This document shows positions 39,698 to 47,127 of a stretch of DNA of 47,340 nt, in pieces (within the stretch, counting starts at the first letter, position 1; each line of letters begins with the position of its first letter). Source of the stretch: a virus. The position numbers and the translations under genes are program-made. The stretch is taken from positions 1-47,340 of the IMG/VR virus record IMGVR_UViG_3300033153_008207; one strand, written 5' to 3'. The notes under the pieces are model-generated. The model did no database searches and was not told the origin of the DNA. It worked only from the letters and a program-made list of their open reading frames with translations.

Positions 39698-40468
39698 TTA
39701 AAAAGTATCTTGTTGAGCTAAGTAAGCTGTAACAAGCTTGTCTAAATTTGGGTTTTTCTTCTTATCCATTGAAAAAGAACGAGATTTTGCTTCGAACTTG
39801 TTTCGTTCTTTGAAATGGATAGTTTGGGTTGATTGTTTGAATTCTAAAAGATAACATTCGTCAAAATCCACAGGGAGAAGTTGTCTCCATTGACCGTTGA
39901 CTGAAGGGTAGCGTGCTACTACTTCTTGGTTTTTGTTCATAAGTACGTGCAAGTGAACTGTTATCGCTACGGCACAGGGTAAGTCTTGGAGAGTTGAAAC
40001 AAATGTCTGCATCCAATTTAAGAGCTGTCCCCAATGAGCCACATTCATTCCTTTTTGATGGTCAATTTTTCTACCGATTCCAGAAGGGAGCTTATTATCT
40101 TTTGTAAGAATTTCTTTGATTCCTTTGGCATTCAAAGCTGTCAAGCTGTCCACACAAAGGATACCATTATTCTTAGCAAGATATTCAAACTTACCTATCT
40201 TTTCATCTTCTTGGAATTTAGACCAGAAATCAGAGAATTTGAATTCATTTCCTGACATAATGTCAATAGAGATGTTCGTTCTCTTGCTCTTCCCCAAGTT
40301 TTTTATTATTGTCTTTTCACCTCCTTTGTCAGCCATGTAAAAATGAACTGGGCCTTTAGTGTATTTGGAAATAAAGTCTGTCTTGCCACTTCCGCTGTTT
40401 CCGACAAGAAGAAATGTTAAGTCGAATACATTGTCTGGTGGTTGGAAAGATGTAAATGGATTTGTCAT
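39698..40468 (-). CDS. Sak4-like RecA-family ATPase
   Basis: A protein of 256 residues. Walker A is GNSGSGKT (23-30), Walker B ILCVDSLTA (103-111), and a RecA-fold pattern continues with VAITVHLHVLMN. In related phages this is an annealing or recombinase partner of an SSB. It lies with the probable SSB-like gene (38923) and the RecB-like nuclease, so a small recombination module is likely. The gene starts right after a strand with the leader CCCGAGTAGAAAA of a neighbour. Confidence 0.75.
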   Translation of the reverse strand: MTNPFTSFQPPDNVFDLTFLLVGNSGSGKTDFISKYTKGPVHFYMADKGGEKTIIKNLGKSKRTNISIDIMSGNEFKFSDFWSKFQEDEKIGKFEYLAKNNGILCVDSLTALNAKGIKEILTKDNKLPSGIGRKIDHQKGMNVAHWGQLLNWMQTFVSTLQDLPCAVAITVHLHVLMNKNQEVVARYPSVNGQWRQLLPVDFDECYLLEFKQSTQTIHFKERNKFEAKSRSFSMDKKKNPNLDKLVTAYLAQQDTF

Positions 40469-40484
40469 AATGAGAGTTCCTTTC

Positions 40485-40721
40485 TTATTCGTTTAACTCT
40501 GTCATGAAATGAGAGTTTAATTCTTGCTCTTGTTTAACTGTTCCTGGATACTGAAATGACCATTTCTGTCCATATCTACGAAACATTTCCGCTCGAGAAG
40601 AATTATGTGTGCCATGTATTCGGACAAATTTGTTTGGATGTGCTTGACCATAGCCAAAAGAAAAGAACCAGTCTTGAGGAACTTCTGTTTGAAATGGTTT
40701 ACATTGATTTGTGTTTGTCAT
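40485..40721 (-). CDS. Small conserved phage protein, 78 residues
   Basis: FFSFGYGQAHPNKFVRIHG and RAEMFRRYGQKWSFQYP are typical of a common uncharacterised phage protein. Aromatic-rich, mixed-charge. Co-directional with the recombination genes. Confidence 0.6.
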   Translation of the reverse strand: MTNTNQCKPFQTEVPQDWFFSFGYGQAHPNKFVRIHGTHNSSRAEMFRRYGQKWSFQYPGTVKQEQELNSHFMTELNE

Positions 40722-40725
40722 AACT

Positions 40726-40947
40726 TTATTCTCGTTTTTTTGGTTTCCAAGCTGTTATTTCAGGGTTGACGTCACATAGGTCTCGTTTTCCATTTTTATA
40801 ATACTCAGTGGTGCTTGAATATTGTTGCTTGTTTTTTACATATTCATTAGTCACCAAAAAAGTGGAAAGAAATAACTCTTCTACTTCTTTCCAGCCTTTG
40901 AGGATACTGTAAACCTCGTCTCCTACTTTTACTTTACTTAAATCCAT
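40726..40947 (-). CDS. Small unknown protein, 73 residues
   Basis: The beginning MDLSKVKVGDEVYSILKGW resembles a small SH3-like barrel; the end EITAWKPKKRE is basic. No diagnostic motif. Spaced four bases from its neighbours. Confidence 0.5.
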   Translation of the reverse strand: MDLSKVKVGDEVYSILKGWKEVEELFLSTFLVTNEYVKNKQQYSSTTEYYKNGKRDLCDVNPEITAWKPKKRE

Positions 40948-40950
40948 TTT

Positions 40951-41922
40951 TTATTCCCTTTCTTTTAACTTTCGTTTCATATCTGCTTCATGTGTATCTG
41001 GATCCCATTCGTTGACAATAAATCCTTTAGGAGGATTGTCTTTCCAAAGCAAGGGATTATTTCTCATAGAGCATATGTGCTTGTATCCGCAGGTAGTAAA
41101 GTAACTTGTGCAAGCGTAACCAGGGTTTCTGCGAAAAGATTTGATAATATCATTTCGTTTAGTCCAGATTTCATAATCTTCTTCAAGAGTAATTAGCTCG
41201 ATTAGTATATTTTGAACATTATAACATATATCCTCGAAATAATGCTCGAGTTCAAGTTTTCGTTTGTTAATAGTATATCGTTGGAATTTAATTGCTGTTT
41301 TTTGGAATAAAGAAATATTATACATCATTTCAGGAATACGGTCGTAATACATGAAACCTGCAATCATATATCCTGCGGTTTGCAGTGACATTTCAAAACC
41401 AGGTAAAGTGCTCATGTTTACTGCTTTGGCTGTTTTATGATCGGTTATGAGTAAGCTATTGAGTCTCTTCTTTAATTGAACTAAGTCAAGTCTGCCGATG
41501 TAATTTGGCAAGCCTGGAGTGTGTTGAGACAAGTCAAGGGCGAATGGGGCTTCGACTGCGAGTATTTGATGTTTTTGATCTTCTTCAAGGTATCTGGTGA
41601 AGAATCTATAATATACATTTGCAGCGTGCCCAGGTGATTTAGGAAAGATAGTATCTTCATTTGGAAATGCTTTAGAACCTTCAATTTGCCAGAGTTTATT
41701 AAAGGATAAAATAGCAAGCTGTGTAGCTTGTTTAACTGTAAACTTTTCTCCTGCCTGGATTTGTTGATAAACTACTTCAAGCCCATAATGCCAGCAAGAA
41801 CCGAAAACAAGATGGATATTCTTCCCTCCACGAAGATGGAAAATGTACTGGAAAAGGAACTTCCTTGGACATTCCATATATGTGGAAAGAGAAGAGTAGT
41901 CTATTTTTTCAGTATAGTTCAT
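40951..41922 (-). CDS. Cas4/RecB-like PD-(D/E)XK nuclease with Fe-S cysteines
   Basis: A protein of 323 residues, started at ATG 41922, which overlaps the previous stop (ATGA). Catalytic-type residues are D145 (RLDLV), D161 and K163 (ITDHKTAK). One Cys near the N-terminus (C18 in ECPRKF) and three near the C-terminus (C271, C278, C284) form the pattern of the 4Fe-4S cluster in AddB/Cas4 nucleases. It would resect DNA ends for recombination with the Sak4-like protein. Confidence 0.8.
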   Translation of the reverse strand: MNYTEKIDYSSLSTYMECPRKFLFQYIFHLRGGKNIHLVFGSCWHYGLEVVYQQIQAGEKFTVKQATQLAILSFNKLWQIEGSKAFPNEDTIFPKSPGHAANVYYRFFTRYLEEDQKHQILAVEAPFALDLSQHTPGLPNYIGRLDLVQLKKRLNSLLITDHKTAKAVNMSTLPGFEMSLQTAGYMIAGFMYYDRIPEMMYNISLFQKTAIKFQRYTINKRKLELEHYFEDICYNVQNILIELITLEEDYEIWTKRNDIIKSFRRNPGYACTSYFTTCGYKHICSMRNNPLLWKDNPPKGFIVNEWDPDTHEADMKRKLKERE

Positions 41923-42224
41923 TTTGTAGAAGGCATAAGACAATTAGCATAAAATTCTTCTTTAACTCTTTCGGAAGGCCAAAGAACAGAATGAGGAAAT
42001 TGTCTGCCTGTGATTTTTTCACAATCAGCAATAACATATTTAATAGTTTGAAGTGTCTCTGCTTCTTTTTTTCTAATTTTAGTCATGATACTCGGTCTGG
42101 TGCGAAGGCCAGACTTATACATTTCTTCAAGAAGCTCATACTTTTCTTCTTCAAGAGAAAAGATTTTGTTCTCTAATGGCTTGATTTTTGATTTGGATTT
42201 TGTTGCTGGAATAGAGTTAGTCAT
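41919..42224 (-). CDS. Small helical protein under a structured leader
   Basis: A protein of 101 residues. Its helical middle (SLEEEKYELLEEMYKSGL) is likely coiled; the end has CEKITGRQFPHSVLWPSERV. It is coupled to the nuclease gene by overlap. The ribosome site GGGGAG can be masked by a hairpin described separately. Family unknown. Confidence 0.6.
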   Translation of the reverse strand: MTNSIPATKSKSKIKPLENKIFSLEEEKYELLEEMYKSGLRTRPSIMTKIRKKEAETLQTIKYVIADCEKITGRQFPHSVLWPSERVKEEFYANCLMPSTK

Positions 42225-42232
42225 GATGTTCT

Positions 42233-42305
42233 CCCCGTAATTAAGGGGAGCAAGAAAAAGTTCCCAAAAGAGATATAATTCTCTTTAATTTCTCACTTGC
42301 TCCCC
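42233..42305 (-). promoter_or_regulatory. Leader with mutually exclusive hairpins masking a ribosome site
   Basis: On the leftward RNA, CTTGCTCCCC (42254-42245) can pair with upstream GGGGAGCAAG (42305-42296). Alternatively its last four C pair with GGGG of the ribosome site (42236-42233) across an eight-base loop. A small AAAGAGA/TCTCTTT hairpin lies in the big loop. This would act as a translation switch or thermometer. Confidence 0.5.
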
Positions 42306-42335
42306 CCCAATGATATTAAACTACTTTAACTTTTG

Positions 42336-42731
42336 TTATTTTGCTTCTTTCTGTCCAGCCGCATATTTTGCCATAACAGCCTGCATTTCTTCAGGAGAAA
42401 GACCTTGCAAGGTATCAAGTGCTTTTTCTTCTGCTGTTTTCTGGACTCTGAGTTCTGGAATCCATTTAACATCCCAGGCTTTAAGAATGTCTTTGTCAGA
42501 ATTAACAAAATCTTCAGTATCGTTACCTTTCTCATCTTTGACTTTCGCTTCAAGTTTGCCACGGATAATGCTACGGAGCATGATAATCATTGCACCTTTT
42601 ACTTTGTTAAGGCAGAAGTCCTCGTTAACCAAAGCTACCAAGTCAGCCAGAGTCTCTGTTTCCATAACTCCAGGTAAGGCAAGAGTAATACTTCGGTTAA
42701 CTTTTTCTGCGTTTGTAATAAAATCTGTCAT
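42336..42731 (-). CDS. Early protein with LSPEE-type tail (SSB-like or helper)
   Basis: ATG at 42731 is chosen over a longer frame because AAGGAG stands before it, and the sigma-70-like promoter at 42826-42854 lies inside the longer frame. The product (131 residues) starts MTDFITNAEKVNRSITLALP. It has a mixed helical core (LADLVALVNEDFCLNKVKGA) and ends ALDTLQGLSPEEMQAVMAKY, nearly the same tail as the 212-658 protein. It may be a replication helper or nucleic-acid-binding factor. Confidence 0.7.
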   Translation of the reverse strand: MTDFITNAEKVNRSITLALPGVMETETLADLVALVNEDFCLNKVKGAMIIMLRSIIRGKLEAKVKDEKGNDTEDFVNSDKDILKAWDVKWIPELRVQKTAEEKALDTLQGLSPEEMQAVMAKYAAGQKEAK

Positions 42732-42825
42732 TTTGTTCTCCTTAATTAAGGTAGGTTTTAAAATGGGGTTGTCCCCGTTGGCTGGTGTACGGAAAATTCC
42801 ACACAGAGCCGTATTCATTGTTACT

Positions 42826-42854
42826 AATATATCACGTAAAAAACGTTTTGTCAA
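42826..42854 (-). promoter_or_regulatory. Sigma-70-like promoter for early genes
   Basis: Read leftward, TTGACA (42854-42849), a 17-base spacer and TATATT (42831-42826) fit the consensus at 11 of 12 positions. The start would be about 90 bases before the ATG at 42731. The spacer holds ACGT-N5-ACGT, a likely operator. It allows constitutive expression of the ssDNA-binding-like, nuclease and downstream genes. Confidence 0.85.
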
Positions 42855-42882
42855 GAGGAGTTTTCGAAAATTTGAAACTTTT

Positions 42883-42972
42883 TTATTTTTTTCTTCTGTC
42901 AAATTTTCGTCTATCTGAGGCATAAAGTGTCTCAGTACGTTGTCTTCTTTCTGCTTTTCTTTTTTCTTTCAT
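42883..42972 (-). CDS. 29-residue very basic peptide
   Basis: ATG at 42972 overlaps the helicase stop (ATGA), so it is coupled to it; AAAGGAG lies ten bases upstream. The product MKEKRKAERRQRTETLYASD continues with RRKFDRRKK and is more than half Lys or Arg. It could bind nucleic acid, or be a leader with no product function. The tail of this frame overlaps the region just upstream of the promoter at 42826. Confidence 0.45.
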   Translation of the reverse strand: MKEKRKAERRQRTETLYASDRRKFDRRKK

Positions 42973-44462
42973 AGTAAGTTTTCTCCTTTATTAGTTTTTA
43001 TGATATCCCAGTAATCTTTTCCGTTTTTAAGAGAAGAAGGGTCTAATGCTGGACAGTCATAGGCCAGGAGCTTTTCTTGTGCCCTGGTAACTGCGACGTA
43101 TAGAATGTTCGTTTCTTCTTGAGAGATTACTTCAGTCATATCTGAGGGATATTTGAAGTCTGAGGATAGTTTTACTATCTTCCATTCCAAGCCTTTAGCT
43201 TTGTGAGTTGTGGTTATGGTAATTGCATCTGGCGAAGGTTTTTCTTGTGTCTGGTAAAGGTAAGATAACAAATCTGTAAAGCTATGTTTTTTGATTATAT
43301 TTAAAACTCCTTTTAATCCTCCGCCTTGCGGTGACTCGGCATACTCGACAAATTCATCATAATTCTTGAATAGTTTTAGTTCAAAGTGATGTGATTTCCT
43401 TCCTCTTTTTAAAGCTTCTATTCCTTCAATCAAGCTTATTAATGGCTGTGGTCCGCCCAGGATGAATACTTTGAACTTATGAGTCAGGCATGTGATTGTT
43501 TCGTTTATTAATCCAGCATTTGTACGGCAAATAATACAATTTGGAATTAATCCTTTTTTCTCTGTAACTATCTCACAAGGTTTATCCAAGCCTTTGATTG
43601 GTTTAATATGGTTTATTGGGTCTGAATAGGAATTGATTATTCGGTTGGCTAAATCTGCTATCTCTTGTCCAAAACGAAATGACTGAGTTATTTCCATTTG
43701 CTGAAATTTCACCCTTGTCATTGCGTTGACTGCTCCACGCCAAGAGTATATTTGTTGAAACCTGTCTCCAGCGAAAATAATCTGGCTGTTCTCTTGTGAT
43801 AAAATCACATCGAGTAAAACTGGATTTGCATCTTGCGATTCATCAAATAAAATAAAGTCCTTGTTTAACTTTGGTTTACTTAGTGCCCAGATTTTCAAAT
43901 ACACATCGTGAGTAATTGGAACTGGATGATGAATGTTTATCATCATTTGCCAGATTTGAGAAGAAAGTTCTGCAAGTTCTTTTTTACTTTCGTCTATTAC
44001 ATACTTGGTTGCAGTAGTTATGGGAGTTGGTACATGCCAGGGTTGGATTGTTTCGTCTGCGGAATAGCAGAAATGTTTTATTGTTTCGATTATTTGGTAT
44101 GCTTTGTTATTCTCAGTGTTATAAATACCTGGAGAGGAACGAGGAAGAAGTTCTCTTAACTTGTTTCCTGTTAGCTTGGTTAGTCTGTTTTTATATTTAT
44201 ACCCTTCTTTACCAAAGGCAAGTGCATGGCCTGTTTTGCAGATGGTTGAGTTTTTGGGAAATTTCTTACTTGCTGCAATGGTGCTATTCTTTGAGAACGT
44301 AATGTTAAATCCTTTTCCATTTGTCTTTCGAGCAAATACGAGCAGAGTTAATGTTTTTCCACTTCCTGCTGGTGCTTGGATAATTAGATTCTTGCCTGAA
44401 AGAGCTGCGTCTACTGCTTTTGACTGGTCTTGATTCAGTTCTATTCCTTTATATTTGTGCAT
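42969..44462 (-). CDS. SF1 (UvrD/Rep-type) DNA helicase
   Basis: A protein of 497 residues. Walker A is APAGSGKT (30-37), motif II DESQD (207-211), and motif III GDRFQQIYSWRGA (232-244). Near the end are TTHKAKGLEW and ILYVAVTRAQEKL, motifs V and VI. It would unwind DNA with the phage polymerase or help in recombination. It is the only superfamily 1 helicase in the window. Confidence 0.9.
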   Translation of the reverse strand: MHKYKGIELNQDQSKAVDAALSGKNLIIQAPAGSGKTLTLLVFARKTNGKGFNITFSKNSTIAASKKFPKNSTICKTGHALAFGKEGYKYKNRLTKLTGNKLRELLPRSSPGIYNTENNKAYQIIETIKHFCYSADETIQPWHVPTPITTATKYVIDESKKELAELSSQIWQMMINIHHPVPITHDVYLKIWALSKPKLNKDFILFDESQDANPVLLDVILSQENSQIIFAGDRFQQIYSWRGAVNAMTRVKFQQMEITQSFRFGQEIADLANRIINSYSDPINHIKPIKGLDKPCEIVTEKKGLIPNCIICRTNAGLINETITCLTHKFKVFILGGPQPLISLIEGIEALKRGRKSHHFELKLFKNYDEFVEYAESPQGGGLKGVLNIIKKHSFTDLLSYLYQTQEKPSPDAITITTTHKAKGLEWKIVKLSSDFKYPSDMTEVISQEETNILYVAVTRAQEKLLAYDCPALDPSSLKNGKDYWDIIKTNKGENLL

Positions 44463-44478
44463 AAGGAAGTCTCCTCTT

Positions 44479-44952
44479 TTAATTAATCATATTACAAACT
44501 TGTTTTGTTTCGGGAATCATTTTACCTGTTTCAATACTTTTGCAAGAATTTCCTTTAAAAGAAACAATAAAATATGAATCTTCGATATTATATATACTTT
44601 GATAAATTTCCATTTCATTTTTGCAATAAACATATTTGTATTCATTATCCCAAGAATCAAATTTAGATGCTATAAAATTCAAATGATAATCATAATATGA
44701 AACAATTTCATCTAATTCGTCAAGTAATGATTCAAAAACATATTCATTTATCGAGCCGTTTATATAAATACAAATTCTTATGTCACCTAGCCAATCGACA
44801 TTTGAGACTGAATCTGATGATTCAAATTCATTTCCTATTTCCCAAAGAATAGCTGACTCTGGCTTTGGATTAGCTAATTTTTCTTTATAATCAGTTATTA
44901 TTTTTTGATAAACAGTTAAAACTTCTTTGTGTTTTTCTGCTCTGAATTTCAT
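44479..44952 (-). CDS. Unknown acidic protein, 157 residues
   Basis: Acidic, Asp/Tyr-rich sequence (SNVDWLGDIRICIYING, EIVSYYDYHLNFIASKFD). It seems a single alpha/beta domain. No metal or nucleotide motif is visible, and no family is recognised. It is flanked by the helicase and a small gene with an LPKE-type tail. Confidence 0.6.
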   Translation of the reverse strand: MKFRAEKHKEVLTVYQKIITDYKEKLANPKPESAILWEIGNEFESSDSVSNVDWLGDIRICIYINGSINEYVFESLLDELDEIVSYYDYHLNFIASKFDSWDNEYKYVYCKNEMEIYQSIYNIEDSYFIVSFKGNSCKSIETGKMIPETKQVCNMIN

Positions 44953-44967
44953 TTTTTCTTCTCCTTT

Positions 44968-45303
44968 TTAAAACAACCCGTCTTGGGCATCGGCAATTAT
45001 CTTGTCTCTTAATTCTTTTGGCAAGGATTCTAATGCCTTTAATGCCTTGGCTGCTGTTTTCTTAGTTGAATCATATGGTTTAGTCTCTTTTGGTTTTCTT
45101 TTTCTCTTTTCATTCTCATGTATTGCGAAAGCATAAGCTCGGTCGGCTTTTTTATATTCTGCCATTTGTCTATCATAGTCCAGGTTTACTTTGCCATACA
45201 ACCGATTAACTACTTTGAATCTTTTGCTTATTTGAGTAGCATTTAATCTTGTCTTTGCTCGGACTTCTTTGAGCCGTTTAAGTTCTGTTTCAGATGTTAT
45301 CAT
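44968..45303 (-). CDS. Small basic protein with LPKE-type tail
   Basis: ATG at 45303 has AAAGGA seven bases upstream; a TTG 45 bases earlier sits inside the dispersed palindrome and has no ribosome site. The product (111 residues) has a basic helical core (RLKEVRAKTRLNATQISKRF) and ends ALKALESLPKELRDKIIAD, the fourth member of the shared-tail set. The palindrome at 45343-45357 lies 40 bases upstream and could be its operator. Confidence 0.65.
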   Translation of the reverse strand: MITSETELKRLKEVRAKTRLNATQISKRFKVVNRLYGKVNLDYDRQMAEYKKADRAYAFAIHENEKRKRKPKETKPYDSTKKTAAKALKALESLPKELRDKIIADAQDGLF

Positions 45304-45342
45304 TTGATTTTTTCCTTTCAATTTAGAAGTGCTATACTGTGC

Positions 45343-45357
45343 GTTCAATGTTTGAAC
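45343..45357 (+). repeat. Dispersed palindrome copy 7, upstream of an early gene
   Basis: GTTCAA-TGT-TTGAAC with GGACT after it; the 26 bases 45337-45362 repeat at 24353-24378. It lies between the end of one leftward gene and the start of the next, 40 bases before its ATG, so it could control that gene. On the leftward strand it partly overlaps a TATAGC that might be a -10. Confidence 0.85.
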
Positions 45358-45376
45358 GGACTTGGAAAGGCTTTTT

Positions 45377-45865
45377 TTACTCGGTTTCTTTTTCCTCTAT
45401 TTCTTGCATTAATTCCTCGCTCATACTGAAGTCAGTTACATTTGTTTTGGTAGATTGTGTTTCTATTTCTGCTTTTGTTTCCTTTTTTTCTGCTTCTTCT
45501 TTCTCCAAGTATGACCTGGCTGGTCTTGACTGATTGATTGGTTGAGAGAGAGTTGGTTTTTCTGATTCTTTTTCTTCTTCTGGGAGTCGCTGCGCTCCTT
45601 GATTGAGTATAAGTTCTTCAAGTCCGTTTCTCTTCTTGCCTTGGCTTGTTAACTCGTGAACTATTCTCTGGCTTTCTTCGCTTGCTTCCCAGGGCAAAGT
45701 TCCAGTCAAGTAATTAATCCCGTGTAATGCTGTTTGTTTAATAATACTTGACAACTTTGTTATATCCGCGCTTTTGTCATAGTGCTTCAACCCGTCTATT
45801 GCTTTTGCAACTACTACGGGCGATAGTCTAAAGCTAATTACTATACTCTTTGGATTTTTGCTCAT
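45377..45865 (-). CDS. Possible ribbon-helix-helix regulator
   Basis: A protein of 162 residues. Its N-terminal 50 residues have a strand (SIVISFRLSP), a helix (VVVAKAIDGLKHY) and a second helix (SSIIKQTALHGINYL), the order of a ribbon-helix-helix. The rest is Glu/Lys-rich and probably unstructured. RHH proteins often bind palindromes like GTTCAA-N3-TTGAAC; the copy at 45343 is adjacent. This pairing is inference. Confidence 0.5.
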   Translation of the reverse strand: MSKNPKSIVISFRLSPVVVAKAIDGLKHYDKSADITKLSSIIKQTALHGINYLTGTLPWEASEESQRIVHELTSQGKKRNGLEELILNQGAQRLPEEEKESEKPTLSQPINQSRPARSYLEKEEAEKKETKAEIETQSTKTNVTDFSMSEELMQEIEEKETE

Positions 45866-46070
45866 TTGTCTTTCTCCTTCTTGTTAGTCTTTTTTTACTT
45901 AGTTTCCATTTTGTTTCTGGTTTTTCGTTTACTATCCTTATTGCTATGTTAGGATAATTTGTCTGGATTATGTTTTGCTCTTGTTTTAGTGACCTTGTCC
46001 ATAATCCGGACAAAAGAACTAATCCTATTAGAACCAGTCCTATTTGTTTTCTCTTCTTTCTCTTTTTCAC
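45834..46070 (-). CDS. Small membrane protein
   Basis: A protein of 78 residues. After KKRKKRK a hydrophobic stretch (QIGLVLIGLVLLSGLW) anchors it with the basic N-terminus inside; the outside part is basic (KKRLTRRRK). It overlaps its downstream gene by 32 bases. The family is unknown. Confidence 0.55.
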   Translation of the reverse strand: MKKRKKRKQIGLVLIGLVLLSGLWTRSLKQEQNIIQTNYPNIAIRIVNEKPETKWKLSKKRLTRRRKTNEQKSKEYSN

Positions 46071-46465
46071 TCTCCTATTCCCTGTGGACAGAGTATATTT
46101 GGTATTTTAACCTGCATATATGCTATATCTCTAATACATAGCACCTTGGGTAGTTCTTCATTTTCTACTACATTCAACCAACCGATTAACTCTCCTGATT
46201 CACTCTCGTGAATTGGATATTCGGTTTCTTTCTTTATTTCTATTTCCATTTCTTTCTCTCTTTTCTCTGCTGCTTTGCAGAAATCTTGCTGAACTTCCTG
46301 TTCTGTTTCTTCTATTTCTTCCGCCATTTCTATTGCTTCAGTTATACTACTGGCGAAACAATCCTGATATGGTTGATAAATGTCATTTAAGAATAGTTTG
46401 ATTTTATAAGTTCCCAGGCTTTTGTTATCAAGAGTTATTAATGTTTTTCTAGTTTTTCTCTTCAT
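46067..46465 (-). CDS. Unknown acidic protein, 132 residues
   Basis: The N-terminus is basic (MKRKTRKTLITL), then helical and Glu-rich (EAIEMAEEIEETEQEVQQD). The C-terminus has IGWLNVVENEELPKVLCIRD. No family is recognised. It overlaps both neighbours by four bases. Confidence 0.6.
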   Translation of the reverse strand: MKRKTRKTLITLDNKSLGTYKIKLFLNDIYQPYQDCFASSITEAIEMAEEIEETEQEVQQDFCKAAEKREKEMEIEIKKETEYPIHESESGELIGWLNVVENEELPKVLCIRDIAYMQVKIPNILCPQGIGE

Positions 46466-46746
46466 CTGTTTCTATCTCCGCTGGTCATAAAGTCCTGAGC
46501 TGTTATGCAATAAAATATCGCCTGATTTCCTCTGTCGTATCTTAGTTTTACCATTTCACCTATCACCCCATCTCTGATAGAACAATATATCTTTGTCCTT
46601 CCTTGATTGAAGTAAAAATCCTTGCCATTTCTAAAATCTTGGATAATTGTTTCTTTTCTCTTATAATCCCTGCCATATGCAGGTGTCAACGTACCTTCTG
46701 AAAGTAATGGATAAATGACTTCTGTTTTCTTCTCTTTTCTTGTCAT
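46462..46746 (-). CDS. Conserved phage small protein, 94 residues
   Basis: LTPAYGRDYKRKETIIQDF is a motif I know from many uncharacterised early phage proteins. The rest is beta-rich (DFYFNQGRTKIYCSIRDG). It overlaps its neighbours by four bases. Perhaps an inhibitor of host functions; inference only. Confidence 0.65.
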   Translation of the reverse strand: MTRKEKKTEVIYPLLSEGTLTPAYGRDYKRKETIIQDFRNGKDFYFNQGRTKIYCSIRDGVIGEMVKLRYDRGNQAIFYCITAQDFMTSGDRNR

Positions 46747-46931
46747 GATTTTTGCTCCTCTTTTTCTGCTTCTGCTTTTTCTGCTTCTTCTGCTCGTTCC
46801 ATTAATGTTTTGATTTTCTTATTATATTGATGTTTGAATATCTGTGCTTTTTCTTGTTTTGCTTGTATTTCCTCTTTTAGCTTTTGCCTGTCATTAGCTT
46901 GGCTTTCTTCTGCTGTTTTAGTGTAATCCAT
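46743..46931 (-). CDS. Small coiled-coil protein, first gene of the early block
   Basis: A protein of 62 residues, almost wholly helical and charged (LKEEIQAKQEKAQIFKHQ, ERAEEAEKAEAEKEE). It is the first gene of the long leftward block and starts behind a doubled ribosome-binding-like repeat. Function unknown. Confidence 0.6.
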   Translation of the reverse strand: MDYTKTAEESQANDRQKLKEEIQAKQEKAQIFKHQYNKKIKTLMERAEEAEKAEAEKEEQKS

Positions 46932-46961
46932 TGTTTGTTCCTTTTCTGTTTGTTCCTTTTC
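46932..46961. repeat. Tandem 15-base repeat holding doubled ribosome sites
   Basis: TGTTTGTTCCTTTTC occurs twice with no spacer. On the leftward RNA each copy gives GAAAAGGAACAAACA, so two AAAAGGAA sites precede the ATG at 46931. The near copy is well spaced; the far one might form a standby site. Confidence 0.6.
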
Positions 46962-47008
46962 TGTTTAAGTGTTTCATTTGTGTTTGTTTTGTTTTGTTCA
47001 TCTTTTAC

Positions 47009-47037
47009 ACTTTAACACTTTTTACGTGTCTTTACAA
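47009..47037 (-). promoter_or_regulatory. Candidate early promoter
   Basis: Read leftward, TTGTAA (47037-47032), a 17-base spacer and TAAAGT (47014-47009) are a moderate sigma-70 match (4 of 6 in each box). The spacer contains ACAC-N7-GTGT. Its CACGTAAAAA also occurs in the spacer of the promoter at 42826, on the opposite strand. Position fits a start of the early block 75-80 bases before its first gene. Confidence 0.4.
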
Positions 47038-47042
47038 CAACA

Positions 47043-47127
47043 GTTTGCTTGTTTTTCAAACTATTTTAAATTGCTTTCTGCTTTCTCCTTCTTTAATTGT
47101 TTGCTTTTGTTTGCTCCGGTTGTTTGC
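47043..47127 (+). repeat. GTTTGC repeats
   Basis: GTTTGC occurs at 47043, 47099, 47109 and 47122, the last three 10 and 13 bases apart within TTGTTTGC contexts. Short direct repeats in non-coding AT-rich DNA next to a long inverted repeat are reminiscent of origin iterons. Confidence 0.45.

Noticed and set aside
41919-42305. Simple intrinsic terminator between 42336 and 42224
   Set aside because: No T-run follows on the leftward strand, and the alternative pairing with the ribosome site suggests translational control.
42732-42923. 64-residue N-terminal extension of the gene at 42336-42731
   Set aside because: It contains the strong promoter and the ribosome site of the shorter start.
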